Source of the DNA: Frigidibacter oleivorans
Lineage (GTDB): Bacteria; Pseudomonadota; Alphaproteobacteria; Rhodobacterales; Rhodobacteraceae
Direction: 5' to 3'
Assembly: GCF_003993775.1 (NCBI RefSeq)
Contig: NZ_RJRZ01000002.1
Location: 62,001 to 126,000 of the forward strand
DNA: 64,000 bases
Positions 26,076-35,405 of this stretch are shown piece by piece. The notes beneath the pieces are model-generated. The model did no database searches. It had not been told where the DNA came from and saw only the letters and a program-made list of their open reading frames with translations. Both the position numbers and the translations under genes were made by a program. Positions within the stretch are counted from its first letter, which is position 1. Every line of letters starts with the position of its first letter.

Positions 26076-27503
26076 ATGACCGACCTTCTTTTCATCGACG
26101 GCCAGTGGTCCGCCGGTTCCGGCACCCGCCGCGGCGATGTCTTCGATCCCGCCACCGGCGCGGCGATCGGGCAGGTGCCCTTCGCCGAAAAGGCCGACCT
26201 CGACCGTGCCCTTGCCGCCGCGGGCCGCGCTTTCCCGGCCTGGGCCGCCACCTCGGCCCATGACCGGGCGGGGTTGCTGAAGAAGGCCGCCGCCATCGCG
26301 CGCGGCAAGGCCGAGGAGATGGCGCAGGCGATCAGCCGCGAGCAGGGCAAGCCGCTGTCCGAAGCCCGGATGGAAGCAGGTGGCGCGGGCGATCATATCG
26401 AATGGTATGCCGAGGAAGCGCGGCGCACCTATGGCCGGATCATTCCCGCGCGCGCCCCGCAGGTGATGCAAAGCGTCATCCTTGAACCCGTGGGTCCCGT
26501 CGCGGCCTTCAGCCCCTGGAACTTCCCGGTCGGCCAGCTGGTCCGCAAGATCGCGGGCGCGCTGGCGGCCGGGTGCACGATCATCGCCAAGGGCCCCGAG
26601 GAAACGCCGACCTGCATCGCGCTGCTCGTCAGATGCTTCGAGGAGGCGGGCGTCCCCGCCGGTGTCGTCAACCTCGTCTTCGGCGTCCCGTCCGAGATTT
26701 CCGCCCATCTGCTCCCCTCGCCCGTCATCCGCAAGGTATCCTTCACCGGCTCGGTCCCGGTGGGGCGGCATCTGGGCGCGATGGCCGCGCAACACCTCAA
26801 ACGCACGACGATGGAGCTGGGCGGCCACGCGCCCTTCATCGTCTGCGACGACGCGGATATCGAGGCGGTCAGCAGCCTCGGCGTCGGGCTGAAATTCCGC
26901 AATGCCGGGCAGGTCTGTGCCTCGCCGACCCGGTTTCTGGTGCAGGACGCGGCGTTCGAGGGCTTCCTCGACCGGTTCGCGACCAAGGCGCAGGCGCTGA
27001 AACTGGGCGCCGCGGCCGAAGAGGGCGTGCAGATGGGCCCCCTTGCCCATGGCCGCAGGCTCGACGCGATGCAGGATTTCGTGGCCGATGCCGTGGCGCA
27101 GGGCGCGCGGCTGGTCACGGGCGGCAAGCGCCGCGGCAATGAGGGCTGGTTCTTCGAGCCTACGGTTCTGGCGGATGTCCCGCCTTCGGCCCGGATCATG
27201 TCGGAAGAGCCCTTCGGCCCGATCGCCGTCGTCAACCGCTTCGCCGACCTGCCCGACGCCATCGCCGAGGCGAACCGCCTGCCCTATGGCCTGGCCGCCT
27301 TCGGCTTCTCCACGCTGGCCGCGCGCACCCATGAGATGACCGTCGGGATCGAGACCGGGATGCTGTCGATCAACCATTTCGGCCTCGCCGCGCCCGAGAC
27401 CCCCTTCGGCGGGGTCAAGGATTCGGGCCACGGGTCCGAGGGCGGGTCGGAAGGGATCATGGCCTACCTGACTACGAAATTCGTCTCGCAGCGAAACGGC
27501 TGA
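26076..27503 (+). CDS. NAD(P)-dependent aldehyde dehydrogenase (succinate-semialdehyde dehydrogenase-like)
   Basis: A 475-aa ALDH superfamily enzyme. Catalytic residues are present: N149 (SPWNFP), K172 (IIAKGPEE), E247 (TMELGGHAP) and C281 (NAGQVCASPTRF). The ASPTRF context resembles GabD and other semialdehyde dehydrogenases. In this operon it should oxidise the aldehyde produced by the aldolase or by the GMC enzyme to an acid. KGPEE replaces the common KPAEE or KPSE at the NADP/NAD-binding site, a mild oddity. It is 81 bp after the cupin and 3 bp before the GMC gene. Confidence 0.9.
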   Translation: MTDLLFIDGQWSAGSGTRRGDVFDPATGAAIGQVPFAEKADLDRALAAAGRAFPAWAATSAHDRAGLLKKAAAIARGKAEEMAQAISREQGKPLSEARMEAGGAGDHIEWYAEEARRTYGRIIPARAPQVMQSVILEPVGPVAAFSPWNFPVGQLVRKIAGALAAGCTIIAKGPEETPTCIALLVRCFEEAGVPAGVVNLVFGVPSEISAHLLPSPVIRKVSFTGSVPVGRHLGAMAAQHLKRTTMELGGHAPFIVCDDADIEAVSSLGVGLKFRNAGQVCASPTRFLVQDAAFEGFLDRFATKAQALKLGAAAEEGVQMGPLAHGRRLDAMQDFVADAVAQGARLVTGGKRRGNEGWFFEPTVLADVPPSARIMSEEPFGPIAVVNRFADLPDAIAEANRLPYGLAAFGFSTLAARTHEMTVGIETGMLSINHFGLAAPETPFGGVKDSGHGSEGGSEGIMAYLTTKFVSQRNG

Positions 27504-27506
27504 GGG

Positions 27507-29084
27507 ATGGAGAGCTTCGACCATATCGTCGTCGGCGCAGGTTCGGGCGGCGCGACCGTCGCCCGGCGTCTGGTCGATGCCGGTCGATCGGTCCTGCTGC
27601 TGGAGGCGGGGCCGAGCGACCGCGTGCCCTTCGTCCATATCCCCGGTGCCTTCGTGAAGGTCATCGGCACCCGGCGGACCTGGCCCTATGCGACCGAGCC
27701 CGAACCGGGCGCGGCAGGGCGGGTCATGCATGTGCCGCAGGGCCGGATGCTGGGGGGAAGCTCGTCGGTCAACGCGATGATCTACATCCGGGGCGACGCG
27801 CAGGATTACGACGACTGGGCTGCGGCCGGGGCGGCAGGCTGGTCCTATGCCGATGTGCTGCCCTTCTTCCGCAAGGCCGAGGCGAACCAGCGCCTGGCCG
27901 ACGACTATCACGGCACGGACGGCCCGCTGCGCGTCTCGGACCCCGCCTATCGCCATCCGCTGGCCTATGCGTTCCTGCGGGCCGCCCAGCAGACCGGACT
28001 GCCGCTGACTCACGATTTCAACGGCTCCCGGCAGGAGGGCGTGGGTTTCTACCAGACCACCACCTTCGACGGGCGCCGCGGTTCGACCGCCGTCTGCTAT
28101 CTCAACCCCGTGCGGGGCAATCCCCGCCTGACCATCCGCACCGGAGCGGCGGTCGAACGCCTGATCCTTCAGGATCGGACCGTGACCGGGGTCGAATGCC
28201 GGATGGCCAACGGCCAGCGCCTGCGCTTCGCCGCGCGGCACGAGGTCGTGCTGGCCGCGGGCGCGCTGTCCTCGCCCAAGATCCTGATGCTGTCGGGGAT
28301 CGGGGCAGAGGCCGACCTGGCCCCGCATGGCATCGCGGTCCGTCACAACCTGCCCGGCGTCGGTCAGGGGTTTCAGGATCATGTCGCGGCTTCGGTCTAT
28401 GGCGGCCTTCGCGATCCGATCGGCGTTTTCGGCGCCGACCGGGGGATGAAGGCGGTGCGGCACATGCTGCAATACCTGCTGACGCGCACCGGGCTTCTGA
28501 CCTCCAATGTCATCGAATGCGGGGGCTTCATCGACACGGCCGGGACCGGCAGGCCCGATGTGCAGCTGCATGTCGTGCCCACCATGCTGGGCGATGTCGA
28601 CCGCCCCGCGCCCGAGGGCCACGGCATCTCGCTCAACCCCTGCTGCCTGCGCCCCACGTCGCGCGGGTCGATGACGCTCCGCAGCGCGGATCCGCAGGCA
28701 TTGCCGGTGGTGCGGGCAATGAACCTGACGACGCGCGAGGATGTGGACACGGTGATGCGCGGGGTCGCGCTGTGCCGTCGCATCCTCAAGGCGCCCGCAC
28801 TGGCCGCGCTGGTGCGCGAGGAGCTGGCCCCCGGGCCGTCCGGGGACACGCCCGAGGGGCTGGAGGATCACGCGCGGCGGTTCGCCAAGACGGTCTACCA
28901 TCCGTCCTGCACCGCGCGCATGGGGACGGATGCGATGGCGGTGACCGATTCCGAGCTGCGGGTGCGGGGCCTGAACGGCCTGCGGATCGCCGATGCTTCG
29001 GTCATGCCGAAACTTGTCAGCGGCAACACCAATGCGCCCTGCGTGATGATCGGCGAACGCTGCGCCGACTTCCTGCTGCGGTAG
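27507..29084 (+). CDS. GMC-family FAD alcohol dehydrogenase (choline dehydrogenase-like)
   Basis: A 525-aa flavoprotein oxidising an alcohol to an aldehyde or ketone. The FAD fold DHIVVGAGSGGATVARRL (5-22), GMC signature 1 (GRMLGGSSSVNAMIYIRG, 79-96) and signature 2 (GALSSPKILMLSGIG, 252-266) are present. The catalytic pair H465 (YHPSCTARMG) and N509 (SGNTNAP) aligns with H466 and N510 of choline oxidase. HPSCTARMG in place of HPVGTCKMG is the form found in broad alcohol dehydrogenases rather than BetA. It is the last gene of the IclR-controlled operon; the reduced flavin probably passes electrons to the respiratory chain. Confidence 0.9.
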   Translation: MESFDHIVVGAGSGGATVARRLVDAGRSVLLLEAGPSDRVPFVHIPGAFVKVIGTRRTWPYATEPEPGAAGRVMHVPQGRMLGGSSSVNAMIYIRGDAQDYDDWAAAGAAGWSYADVLPFFRKAEANQRLADDYHGTDGPLRVSDPAYRHPLAYAFLRAAQQTGLPLTHDFNGSRQEGVGFYQTTTFDGRRGSTAVCYLNPVRGNPRLTIRTGAAVERLILQDRTVTGVECRMANGQRLRFAARHEVVLAAGALSSPKILMLSGIGAEADLAPHGIAVRHNLPGVGQGFQDHVAASVYGGLRDPIGVFGADRGMKAVRHMLQYLLTRTGLLTSNVIECGGFIDTAGTGRPDVQLHVVPTMLGDVDRPAPEGHGISLNPCCLRPTSRGSMTLRSADPQALPVVRAMNLTTREDVDTVMRGVALCRRILKAPALAALVREELAPGPSGDTPEGLEDHARRFAKTVYHPSCTARMGTDAMAVTDSELRVRGLNGLRIADASVMPKLVSGNTNAPCVMIGERCADFLLR

Positions 29085-29282
29085 GCCGCCGACGCGGCCC
29101 GCGCCTCTTCCTAGCGTCGCGCCCGTTGCTGCCGAATGGCGGCGCTGGCTGACCCCGGGGCTACGGCCGCCCCGCTGCAGGATCGAGATGCCTTCGTTGG
29201 GATAGCCACCGGCTCCCCGCCGGAGGTGCGATACCCGCGACTTGGCATGTCGGACGACTGCTGGATGACGCTTGCAGAAGCG

Positions 29283-29358
29283 TGGTGCCGCTGAAGGGAC
29301 TCGAACCCCCGACCCCATCATTACGAATGACGTGCTCTACCAGCTGAGCTACAGCGGC
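29283..29358 (-). tRNA. tRNA-Thr (anticodon CGT)
   Basis: On the minus strand a 76-nt cloverleaf folds completely: acceptor GCCGCTG/CAGCGGC, D-arm GCTC...GAGC, anticodon stem CGTCA/TGATG with loop TTCGTAA, five-base variable loop, T-arm with TTCGAGT, discriminator A and an encoded CCA. The anticodon CGT reads ACG (threonine). It lies 81 bp after hemY on the same strand. The 198 bp between it and the GMC gene contain no gene I can support. Confidence 0.97.
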
Positions 29359-29439
29359 CTGGTGGCGGGCTGATAGCACCATCCTCGGCGGGTGTGTAGC
29401 CCCTTTTGCCGCCTTCTTGCACCTCGGGCGCGGGCGCCG

Positions 29440-30996
29440 CTACAGCCCCGCGCTGCGGGCGGCGGCGACGGAGGGCGGGTCGGCGAAGGGGTCGTCCTTC
29501 TCCGGCTCCGGCTCCGGTGCGGGATCTGGCGCCGCCTGCGGCGCGGGGTCGTGCCGCGGCGGGGCTGCCGGTTCCACCGGCGGCACCGGGGCATCGACCG
29601 GCGGTTCGGCCTCCGCCGCCGCGCCGCGTCCGACGATCAGCGGCAGCATCTCGGCCCCGTGCGGCAGGGGCGGCGTATCGGGGGCCTCGCGCCAGCTGAG
29701 CGTGTCGAACCCGCCGCAGTGCGGGCAGACCGGCGCCCAGTCGGCGCTGACGGTCTGGCACTTGTCGCAGATCCATTGCGGCCCCCGGCTGGCCGAGACG
29801 GCGCGGGTCAGCCAGCCGCGCACCTCGGCATCGTCGGCGCCCTCGCCCCGGGCGATGGCGGCCATCAAGGTCAGGCTGCGGGCGGTCGGGTGCCGTTCCG
29901 GCAGATCGGCCAGCGTCCGGCGCGCGGCGGGGAAATCCTCGGCCGCGATCAGCAGCTCGGCGCGCGTCAGCCGCGTCTCTTCCGCCTCGGGGGCGGCCTT
30001 GAACAGCGTCTCGAAGCGCGACAGCCGGTCCTGCGGCGATTCATCCGGCACCAGCCCCGCAAAGGCGGCGGCGAGGTCGGGATGGGGCTGCGCCTCCCAT
30101 GCCTTGCGCAGCACGCGCACCGCATATTTCGGCTCGCCCTTTGCGGCATAGGACCGCGCCGCCATCACCGCGGCGGGGATCAGGTCGGGCGAGGCGCGGT
30201 TGGCGGCGATAGCGGCCTCGCGCGCCTCGATCGACCGGCCCTCGTCCAGCACGTCCTTGGCCTCCTGCAGCGCCAGCAGCGCGTCGCGGCGGCGGTGCAC
30301 GTCTTTCGGCAGCTCGCCCGTCTTCGCCTTCGCGCCCAGCACGGCGCGAGCGCCGGCCCAGTTCCCGGCCTCGGTCTGCAGGCGCAGCAGCACATCCTGC
30401 ACCTCACGATGCGCGGGCTTCATCTCGAAGGCCTTCTCGGCCAGCCGCAGCGCGGTTTCGGTCTCGCCCTGCGCCAGCTTCTGGATCATCAGCCCGCGCA
30501 CGGCGGCAAAGCGCGACCGGTCGTCGTTCAGCAGCCGCTTGTAATACTGGATCGCGCGGCGGTGGTCGCCCTGCATCTCGGCCGCCTGCGCCGACACGAG
30601 GCTGGTCAGTTCCGGCCGGTTCAGCAGGCGTTCGGCCTTTTGCGCGCGGGCGGCGGCGGTGCGGCCCTCGCCCGAGGCCAAGGCCAGCAGGCCATCGGCC
30701 AGCGCCTCATAGCCGCGGCGTTCACGGTTGCGGTCGAACCAGCGGCCGATCGCGGTTTCGTCCCCGGCGAGAAAGCGCATGAGCGCGACCAGAAAGCCGA
30801 TCACCGCCAGCGCCAGCCAGACCAGCGCCACGCCCGCCAGCAGGACCAGCGCCGCCTGCAGCGGGCCGAGCGTGAATTCCATCCCGGCGGCGGCGATGCG
30901 GATGCCCTCGCCGCTGTTCGACAACCATGTGCCGGCCAGGGCCAGCACCACCACCAGCGCGACGAACAGCGCGACCTTGACGAAGGACCAGATCAT
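29440..30996 (-). CDS. hemY: HemY-like TPR membrane protein with C-terminal zinc ribbon
   Basis: A 518-aa inner-membrane protein of the proteobacterial HemY_N family, unrelated to Bacillus HemY. Two N-terminal helices (about 2-22, 42-66) are followed by tetratricopeptide-like helical repeats (about 90-400). Residues 408-429 add two CxxC knuckles (WICDKCQ and VCPHCGG), a rubredoxin-like metal site close to that of LapB/YciM, then a proline-rich tail. The start ATG 30996 (MIWSF) is chosen because the N-terminal helix begins there. Its gene follows mic60 with an 10-bp gap, downstream of hemD, as in other alphaproteobacteria. A role in heme synthesis or envelope scaffold assembly is inferred. Confidence 0.85.
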   Translation of the reverse strand: MIWSFVKVALFVALVVVLALAGTWLSNSGEGIRIAAAGMEFTLGPLQAALVLLAGVALVWLALAVIGFLVALMRFLAGDETAIGRWFDRNRERRGYEALADGLLALASGEGRTAAARAQKAERLLNRPELTSLVSAQAAEMQGDHRRAIQYYKRLLNDDRSRFAAVRGLMIQKLAQGETETALRLAEKAFEMKPAHREVQDVLLRLQTEAGNWAGARAVLGAKAKTGELPKDVHRRRDALLALQEAKDVLDEGRSIEAREAAIAANRASPDLIPAAVMAARSYAAKGEPKYAVRVLRKAWEAQPHPDLAAAFAGLVPDESPQDRLSRFETLFKAAPEAEETRLTRAELLIAAEDFPAARRTLADLPERHPTARSLTLMAAIARGEGADDAEVRGWLTRAVSASRGPQWICDKCQTVSADWAPVCPHCGGFDTLSWREAPDTPPLPHGAEMLPLIVGRGAAAEAEPPVDAPVPPVEPAAPPRHDPAPQAAPDPAPEPEPEKDDPFADPPSVAAARSAGL

Positions 30997-31006
30997 GCGC
31001 GTTCCC

Positions 31007-32461
31007 TTATCCGATCTCGGCGGCGAGGCTGTCGGCCGCGGCCAGCGCGTCGAGCCGCGCCTGCGCATCCGCTTCCCATGCGGCGGTGGCGGCCCGGCCT
31101 TCCGGCGGCAGGCCCTGCAACTCCGTCAGCGCGGCCTGCAGGTCGCCCTCGGCCAGCGCCGCCTCGGCCCGCGACAGCACCGCATCGGGGCCGGTGCCCT
31201 GTTGCGGGGTCAGCGACCGCGCGCCGGTCTGGGCCTGCAGGAAGGCGCCGACCCGCGCCTGCCAGCCCTCGCCCGCCGTCACCGGCAGCGCGGCGGCAAG
31301 CGCGGCGCGGGCCGCCGCGGGGAAGTCCTGTTGCAACCCGGCGAGGCTCGCCACGCCGTCGGGGCGCGAGGACAGGGGCTCGGGCACCGTCACGCCGACG
31401 GCGGCCAGTTCTTCCGTCACCGGCGACAGCGGCGCGCCGCTGTCCAACGCCGCGCGCAGATGCGACAGCGCGGCCCGGGCGCGGGCGGCGCGGGCGGTTT
31501 CCTCGGCCTCGGCCCGCAGCCGCTGCGCCTCGGCCTCGGCGGCAGCGATGCGCTCTTCGGCGGCGGCTGCCGCGGCGGCGACGCTGTCCTGCAGGCCGGA
31601 CTGGCCCTCGATCGCGGCGCGCAGATCGTCGATCTGCTGCTGCAGGGCGGGGTCGGCGGCAGCCGTCGTCCCCTCCCCCGATTCCACCGCCCCGAGCCGC
31701 GCCTCGATGTCCTGCAGCCGGGTCAGCGCCTCGCCTTCCGCCGCGCGCGAGGCGGCGAGGTCCGACGACAGCTGGTCGATCCGGGTCAGCAGATCCTCTG
31801 GCGCCGCCTCTGCCTGCGGTGCCGCGCGCAGGGCCGCGACCTCATCGCTCAGCGCGGCGATCTGCGCCTCGACGGGGCCCATGTCGGCCTGCGGCACCGG
31901 GCGCAGCCCCTGCGGGAAGAGCCAGATCACCGCGCCCGCACCCAGTGCCGCCGCCAGAACCCCGCCCAGCAGCGCGGGCAGGAAGCCGCCCCGGCGTGGC
32001 GAAGGATTGTCGTCCCTTGCCTTGGGCGGGTCGGCGGGCGGGGGCGCCGGTTCCTCGGCGGGGGGCATCGGCGCGGATTCGGTCGCCAGCGCCATCGCCT
32101 CGGGCCCGGGACCGGATGCGGGCACCGTGTCTGCGGGCACTGTGTCCGCATCGGCCATCGCGGCCGGTTCGTGCGGTTGCGGGAAATCCTCCAGCGGGTC
32201 CGATACCCGCGCATCGCCGGTCAGGTTCGGCACCGGCTCCTCCGCCGGGGTCGGCGCGGGGTCCGGCGCTCCGGCCTCGGGTGCCGTCAGGTCCGACGTC
32301 CCCTCGCGCCCGGCGGCCTTGCTGCGCCCGCGCGGGCGTTTGGCCCCGGCGGCTGTGGTCGGGCCGGCATCCTGCGCCCCGGGCCCCTGCGGGTTCGGAC
32401 CCTGCAGATCGGGCGCCGCCTGCGGCTCGGTTTCCGGGGGCGTCTCGCTGGGCTTCTTCAC
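31007..32461 (-). CDS. Mic60/mitofilin-family membrane protein
   Basis: A 484-aa bitopic protein. A proline- and acid-rich N-terminus (1-155) precedes one transmembrane helix (about 160-182), then a long alanine/glutamate coiled coil (about 195-345) and a helical C-terminal domain (about 345-484). This order, and the position between hemD and hemY, match the alphaproteobacterial Mic60 homologue known to shape intracytoplasmic membranes and to be the ancestor of the mitochondrial MICOS subunit. The low-complexity composition makes sequence proof by eye weak, so gene order carries much of the call. Confidence 0.75.
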   Translation of the reverse strand: MKKPSETPPETEPQAAPDLQGPNPQGPGAQDAGPTTAAGAKRPRGRSKAAGREGTSDLTAPEAGAPDPAPTPAEEPVPNLTGDARVSDPLEDFPQPHEPAAMADADTVPADTVPASGPGPEAMALATESAPMPPAEEPAPPPADPPKARDDNPSPRRGGFLPALLGGVLAAALGAGAVIWLFPQGLRPVPQADMGPVEAQIAALSDEVAALRAAPQAEAAPEDLLTRIDQLSSDLAASRAAEGEALTRLQDIEARLGAVESGEGTTAAADPALQQQIDDLRAAIEGQSGLQDSVAAAAAAAEERIAAAEAEAQRLRAEAEETARAARARAALSHLRAALDSGAPLSPVTEELAAVGVTVPEPLSSRPDGVASLAGLQQDFPAAARAALAAALPVTAGEGWQARVGAFLQAQTGARSLTPQQGTGPDAVLSRAEAALAEGDLQAALTELQGLPPEGRAATAAWEADAQARLDALAAADSLAAEIG

Positions 32462-32539
32462 CGGGCGGTTCCTTTCGGTTTCGTCCTGCGGACAGCTTAG
32501 CCGCCGGTTCCGCCCGCCTCAAGCGGCGCAGGGTCGCGG

Positions 32540-33256
32540 TCAGCCTGCGGCCTCGTCTGTCGCCAGCCGGTCCAGCGCGTCGAGCATCGCCGCCAGCGCG
32601 GGCCGGTCTGCCACCTCAATGCGCCGGGGGGACAGCGGTTCCGCAGCGGCGGCGACGGCCTCGCCGATCGCCGCGATCCACAGCGGCGCGGCCGCGCCCG
32701 CCGGCAGATCCTCGGCCAGCAGCCGCGCCGTGCGGGCCGAAAACAGCGGCAGCAGCACCGGCGCCGCCCCGGTCATCAGTGCGCGCGCCGCCGGGGTCAG
32801 CGGCTGGCGCGGCTGCTCGTAGACCACGGCCTCCGCCACCTCGATCCCGTCCCCCGCCAGCGCCGCCGCCAGATCGACGGCCGCGTGCCGCCCCCGCGCG
32901 TGCAGCAGCGGCCCCGGCCGTGCCGCCCGGATCAGCGGCAGCAGCCGCGCCGCATCGGGCGCCGTCGCGGCGAGGGGAAAGCCTGCCTGCCGCGCCGCCT
33001 CGGCCGTGCGCTCGCCCACGCAGAAGGCCGGGGGCCGCGCCGGCCAGTCCGCCAGCGCCGCCACCGCATGGGCCGAGGTCAGCACCACCGCCGCGACCCG
33101 GGGCAGCGGCGGCAGCGGCAGCGGCACCACCGCCATCACCGGCGAGATCACCACCGGCCGCGGCCCGATCCGCGCCAGCGCCAGCGCGGCCAAGCGGGCC
33201 GAGTCCGCCGCAGGGCGCGTCAGCAGCAGCGCGGCGCGGTCAGTGGCGGGGGTCAT
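32540..33256 (-). CDS. hemD: Uroporphyrinogen-III synthase HemD
   Basis: A 238-aa two-domain enzyme that cyclises hydroxymethylbilane to uroporphyrinogen III in heme and cobalamin synthesis. [15 protein letters not shown] opens the first domain, [12 protein letters not shown] and [16 protein letters not shown] mark the middle, [17 protein letters not shown] the hinge return, and [12 protein letters not shown] the C-terminal lobe. The family is poorly conserved, but this motif order and the adjacent mic60 and hemY genes are convincing. I use ATG 33256 (MTPATDR); the frame extends to 33283. It is divergent from tsaD. Confidence 0.87.
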   Translation of the reverse strand: MTPATDRAALLLTRPAADSARLAALALARIGPRPVVISPVMAVVPLPLPPLPRVAAVVLTSAHAVAALADWPARPPAFCVGERTAEAARQAGFPLAATAPDAARLLPLIRAARPGPLLHARGRHAAVDLAAALAGDGIEVAEAVVYEQPRQPLTPAARALMTGAAPVLLPLFSARTARLLAEDLPAGAAAPLWIAAIGEAVAAAAEPLSPRRIEVADRPALAAMLDALDRLATDEAAG

Positions 33257-33355
33257 GCGGGCATCCATCCGGCGCGGCGCCATTGTCTGGCGGGTGCCCC
33301 GGTGTTACCTCGCGCCATGCGGCGCCGGCAACCGGCGCGTGACGGGCCGGCCGGA

Positions 33356-34447
33356 ATGAACGCCATCACCTTCCTCGGACTCGAAAGCAGCTGCGACGAT
33401 ACCGCCGCCGCCGTCGTCCGGCTGCGCGGGGACCGGGCCGAGATCCTCGCCTCGGTCGTCGCCGGGCAGACCGCGCTGCATGCCGTTTTCGGCGGGGTGG
33501 TGCCGGAACTCGCCGCGCGGGCGCATGTGGAAAAGCTCGACCTCTGCGTGGAAGAGGCGCTGGACCGGGCGGGCACGGCGCTGGCCGATCTGGACGGCAT
33601 CGCGGTGACGGCGGGGCCGGGGCTGATCGGCGGGGTGATGGCCGGGGTGATGTGCGCCAAGGGGCTGGCCGCCGGGGCGGGCCTGCCGCTGGTCGGCGTC
33701 AATCACCTCGCCGGCCATGCGCTGACCCCCCGCCTGACCGACGGGCTGGCCTTCCCCTATCTGATGCTGCTGGTCTCGGGCGGGCATTGCCAGTTCCTGA
33801 TCGCGAGGGGGGTGGAAGACTTCACCCGTCTTGGCGGCACCATCGACGATGCGCCGGGCGAGGCCTTCGACAAGACGGCCAAGCTGTTGGGCCTGCCGCA
33901 GCCCGGCGGGCCGAGCGTCGAGGCCGAGGCGGCGAAGGGCGACCCCGCCCGTTTCGCCTTTCCCCGGCCGCTGATGGACCGGGCCGATTGCGACCTCAGC
34001 TTTTCGGGGCTCAAGACAGCGCTGCTGCGGGCGCGCGACGGGGTGATGGCCGGGCAGGGCGGGCTGACGGTGCAGGACCGCGCCGATCTTTGCGCCGGGT
34101 TTCAGGCGGCGGTGGCGGATGTGCTGGCCGGCAAGGCGCGGCGGGCGCTGGCCCGGTACATGGCGCTGTCGCCCGCCGAACCCGCGCTGGCCGTCGCGGG
34201 CGGCGTCGCCGCGAACCGCACGATCCGGGGGCGGCTGGAACAGGTCTGCGCGGAATGCGGGGTGCGCTTCCTCGCGCCGCCGCTGGCGCTGTGCACCGAC
34301 AATGCCGCGATGATCGCCTGGGCGGGGATCGAGCGGTTCCGGCTGGGCGCGCGCGACGGCATGGACCTTGCCGCCCGCCCGCGCTGGCCGCTGGACCGGA
34401 CCACCGCGCCGATGCTGGGCTCGGGCCGCAAGGGGGCCAAGGCATGA
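33356..34447 (+). CDS. tsaD: tRNA N6-threonylcarbamoyladenosine transferase TsaD
   Basis: A 363-aa ASKHA-fold enzyme transferring threonylcarbamoyl to A37 of ANN-decoding tRNAs, with TsaB and Tsa[16 protein letters not shown] (7-21) is the family entry; the metal-binding histidines lie in VNHLAGHAL (about 112-120), and [26 protein letters not shown] and [12 protein letters not shown] follow. ATG 33356 fits the family N-terminus. It overlaps gpsA by ATGA. tsaE lies about 10 kb further along the same strand. Confidence 0.97.
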   Translation: MNAITFLGLESSCDDTAAAVVRLRGDRAEILASVVAGQTALHAVFGGVVPELAARAHVEKLDLCVEEALDRAGTALADLDGIAVTAGPGLIGGVMAGVMCAKGLAAGAGLPLVGVNHLAGHALTPRLTDGLAFPYLMLLVSGGHCQFLIARGVEDFTRLGGTIDDAPGEAFDKTAKLLGLPQPGGPSVEAEAAKGDPARFAFPRPLMDRADCDLSFSGLKTALLRARDGVMAGQGGLTVQDRADLCAGFQAAVADVLAGKARRALARYMALSPAEPALAVAGGVAANRTIRGRLEQVCAECGVRFLAPPLALCTDNAAMIAWAGIERFRLGARDGMDLAARPRWPLDRTTAPMLGSGRKGAKA

Positions 34448-35403
34448 TCGCGGTGCTGGGCGCGGGGGCCTTCGGCACGGCGCTGGCCGTGGTGCTGGCG
34501 GGCGCGGGGCACCGGGTGATGCTGTGGGCGCGGGATGGCAGCCATGTGGCGGCGATGCGCGACAGTCGCCTGAACGACCGCCGGCTGCCCGGGGTCGCGC
34601 TGCCCGACGGGGTGACCGTCACCGACGATCTGTCCGCGACGGATGGCGCGGAAACCGTGCTGCTGGCGGTGCCGATGCAGCGGCTGGCGGGATTTCTCGC
34701 CGCGCATCCGCGCTTTGCGGGCCGGGCGCTCGTCGCCTGTTCCAAGGGCATCGACCTCGACAGTCTCGAAGGACCGACGGCGCTGATCGCGCGGCTGGCG
34801 CCGGGGGCGGTCGCGGCGGTGCTGACGGGGCCGAGCTTTGCCGCCGATATCGCCCGCGGCCTGCCCACCGCGCTGACGCTGGCCTGCGCCGATCCCGCCG
34901 CCGCGCGGGCGCTGCAGGCGGAACTGGCGGCGCCGGCGTTGCGGCTTTACCGCAGCGACGATCCGAAGGGGGCGGAACTGGGCGGGGCGCTGAAGAACGT
35001 CATCGCCATCGCGGCGGGCGTCGCCATCGGCGCGGGTCTGGGCGAATCCGCCCGCGCGGCGCTGATCACCCGCGGCTTTGCCGAGATGAGCCGGCTGGCG
35101 CTGGCACTTGGCGCGCGGGGCGAGACGCTGGCGGGCCTCTCGGGCCTCGGCGACCTGATCCTGACCGCGACCAGCCCGCAATCGCGCAACTTCCGGTTCG
35201 GCCTGTCGCTGGGGCAGGGCGCCGAATTCGACCCAGCGACTACGGTCGAGGGCGTGGCCACCGCCGCCGCCGTTACCCGTCTGGCCGCGGCGCGCGGCAT
35301 CGACATGCCGCTGGCGGCCACCGTCGATGCGCTGGCCAGCCGGCGCCTGACCGTCGCCGAGGCCGCAGAGGCCCTGCTTTCCCGCCCCCTGAAGAAGGAA
35401 TGA
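34444..35403 (+). CDS. gpsA: Glycerol-3-phosphate dehydrogenase [NAD(P)+] GpsA
   Basis: A 319-aa soluble enzyme making sn-glycerol 3-phosphate from dihydroxyacetone phosphate for phospholipids. The Rossmann motif [10 protein letters not shown] (6-15), [21 protein letters not shown] and the catalytic [17 protein letters not shown] region are present, then [10 protein letters not shown]. It starts in the tsaD stop (ATGA) and is followed immediately by the YciI gene. Confidence 0.97.
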   Translation: MIAVLGAGAFGTALAVVLAGAGHRVMLWARDGSHVAAMRDSRLNDRRLPGVALPDGVTVTDDLSATDGAETVLLAVPMQRLAGFLAAHPRFAGRALVACSKGIDLDSLEGPTALIARLAPGAVAAVLTGPSFAADIARGLPTALTLACADPAAARALQAELAAPALRLYRSDDPKGAELGGALKNVIAIAAGVAIGAGLGESARAALITRGFAEMSRLALALGARGETLAGLSGLGDLILTATSPQSRNFRFGLSLGQGAEFDPATTVEGVATAAAVTRLAAARGIDMPLAATVDALASRRLTVAEAAEALLSRPLKKE

Positions 35404-35405
35404 CG

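Noticed and set aside
25587-29321. A 1244-codon minus-strand open frame over the cupin, ALDH and GMC genes
   Set aside because: It is the antisense shadow of three clear genes in very GC-rich DNA; its translation is arginine/glycine/histidine-rich with no domain.
29161-29382. A 73-codon minus-strand frame across the tRNA
   Set aside because: It runs through the tRNA-Thr gene and has no ribosome site or domain.
29392-33342. A 1316-codon plus-strand open frame over hemY, mic60 and hemD
   Set aside because: It is an antisense shadow rich in proline, arginine and alanine. The minus-strand genes have conserved motifs and good starts.
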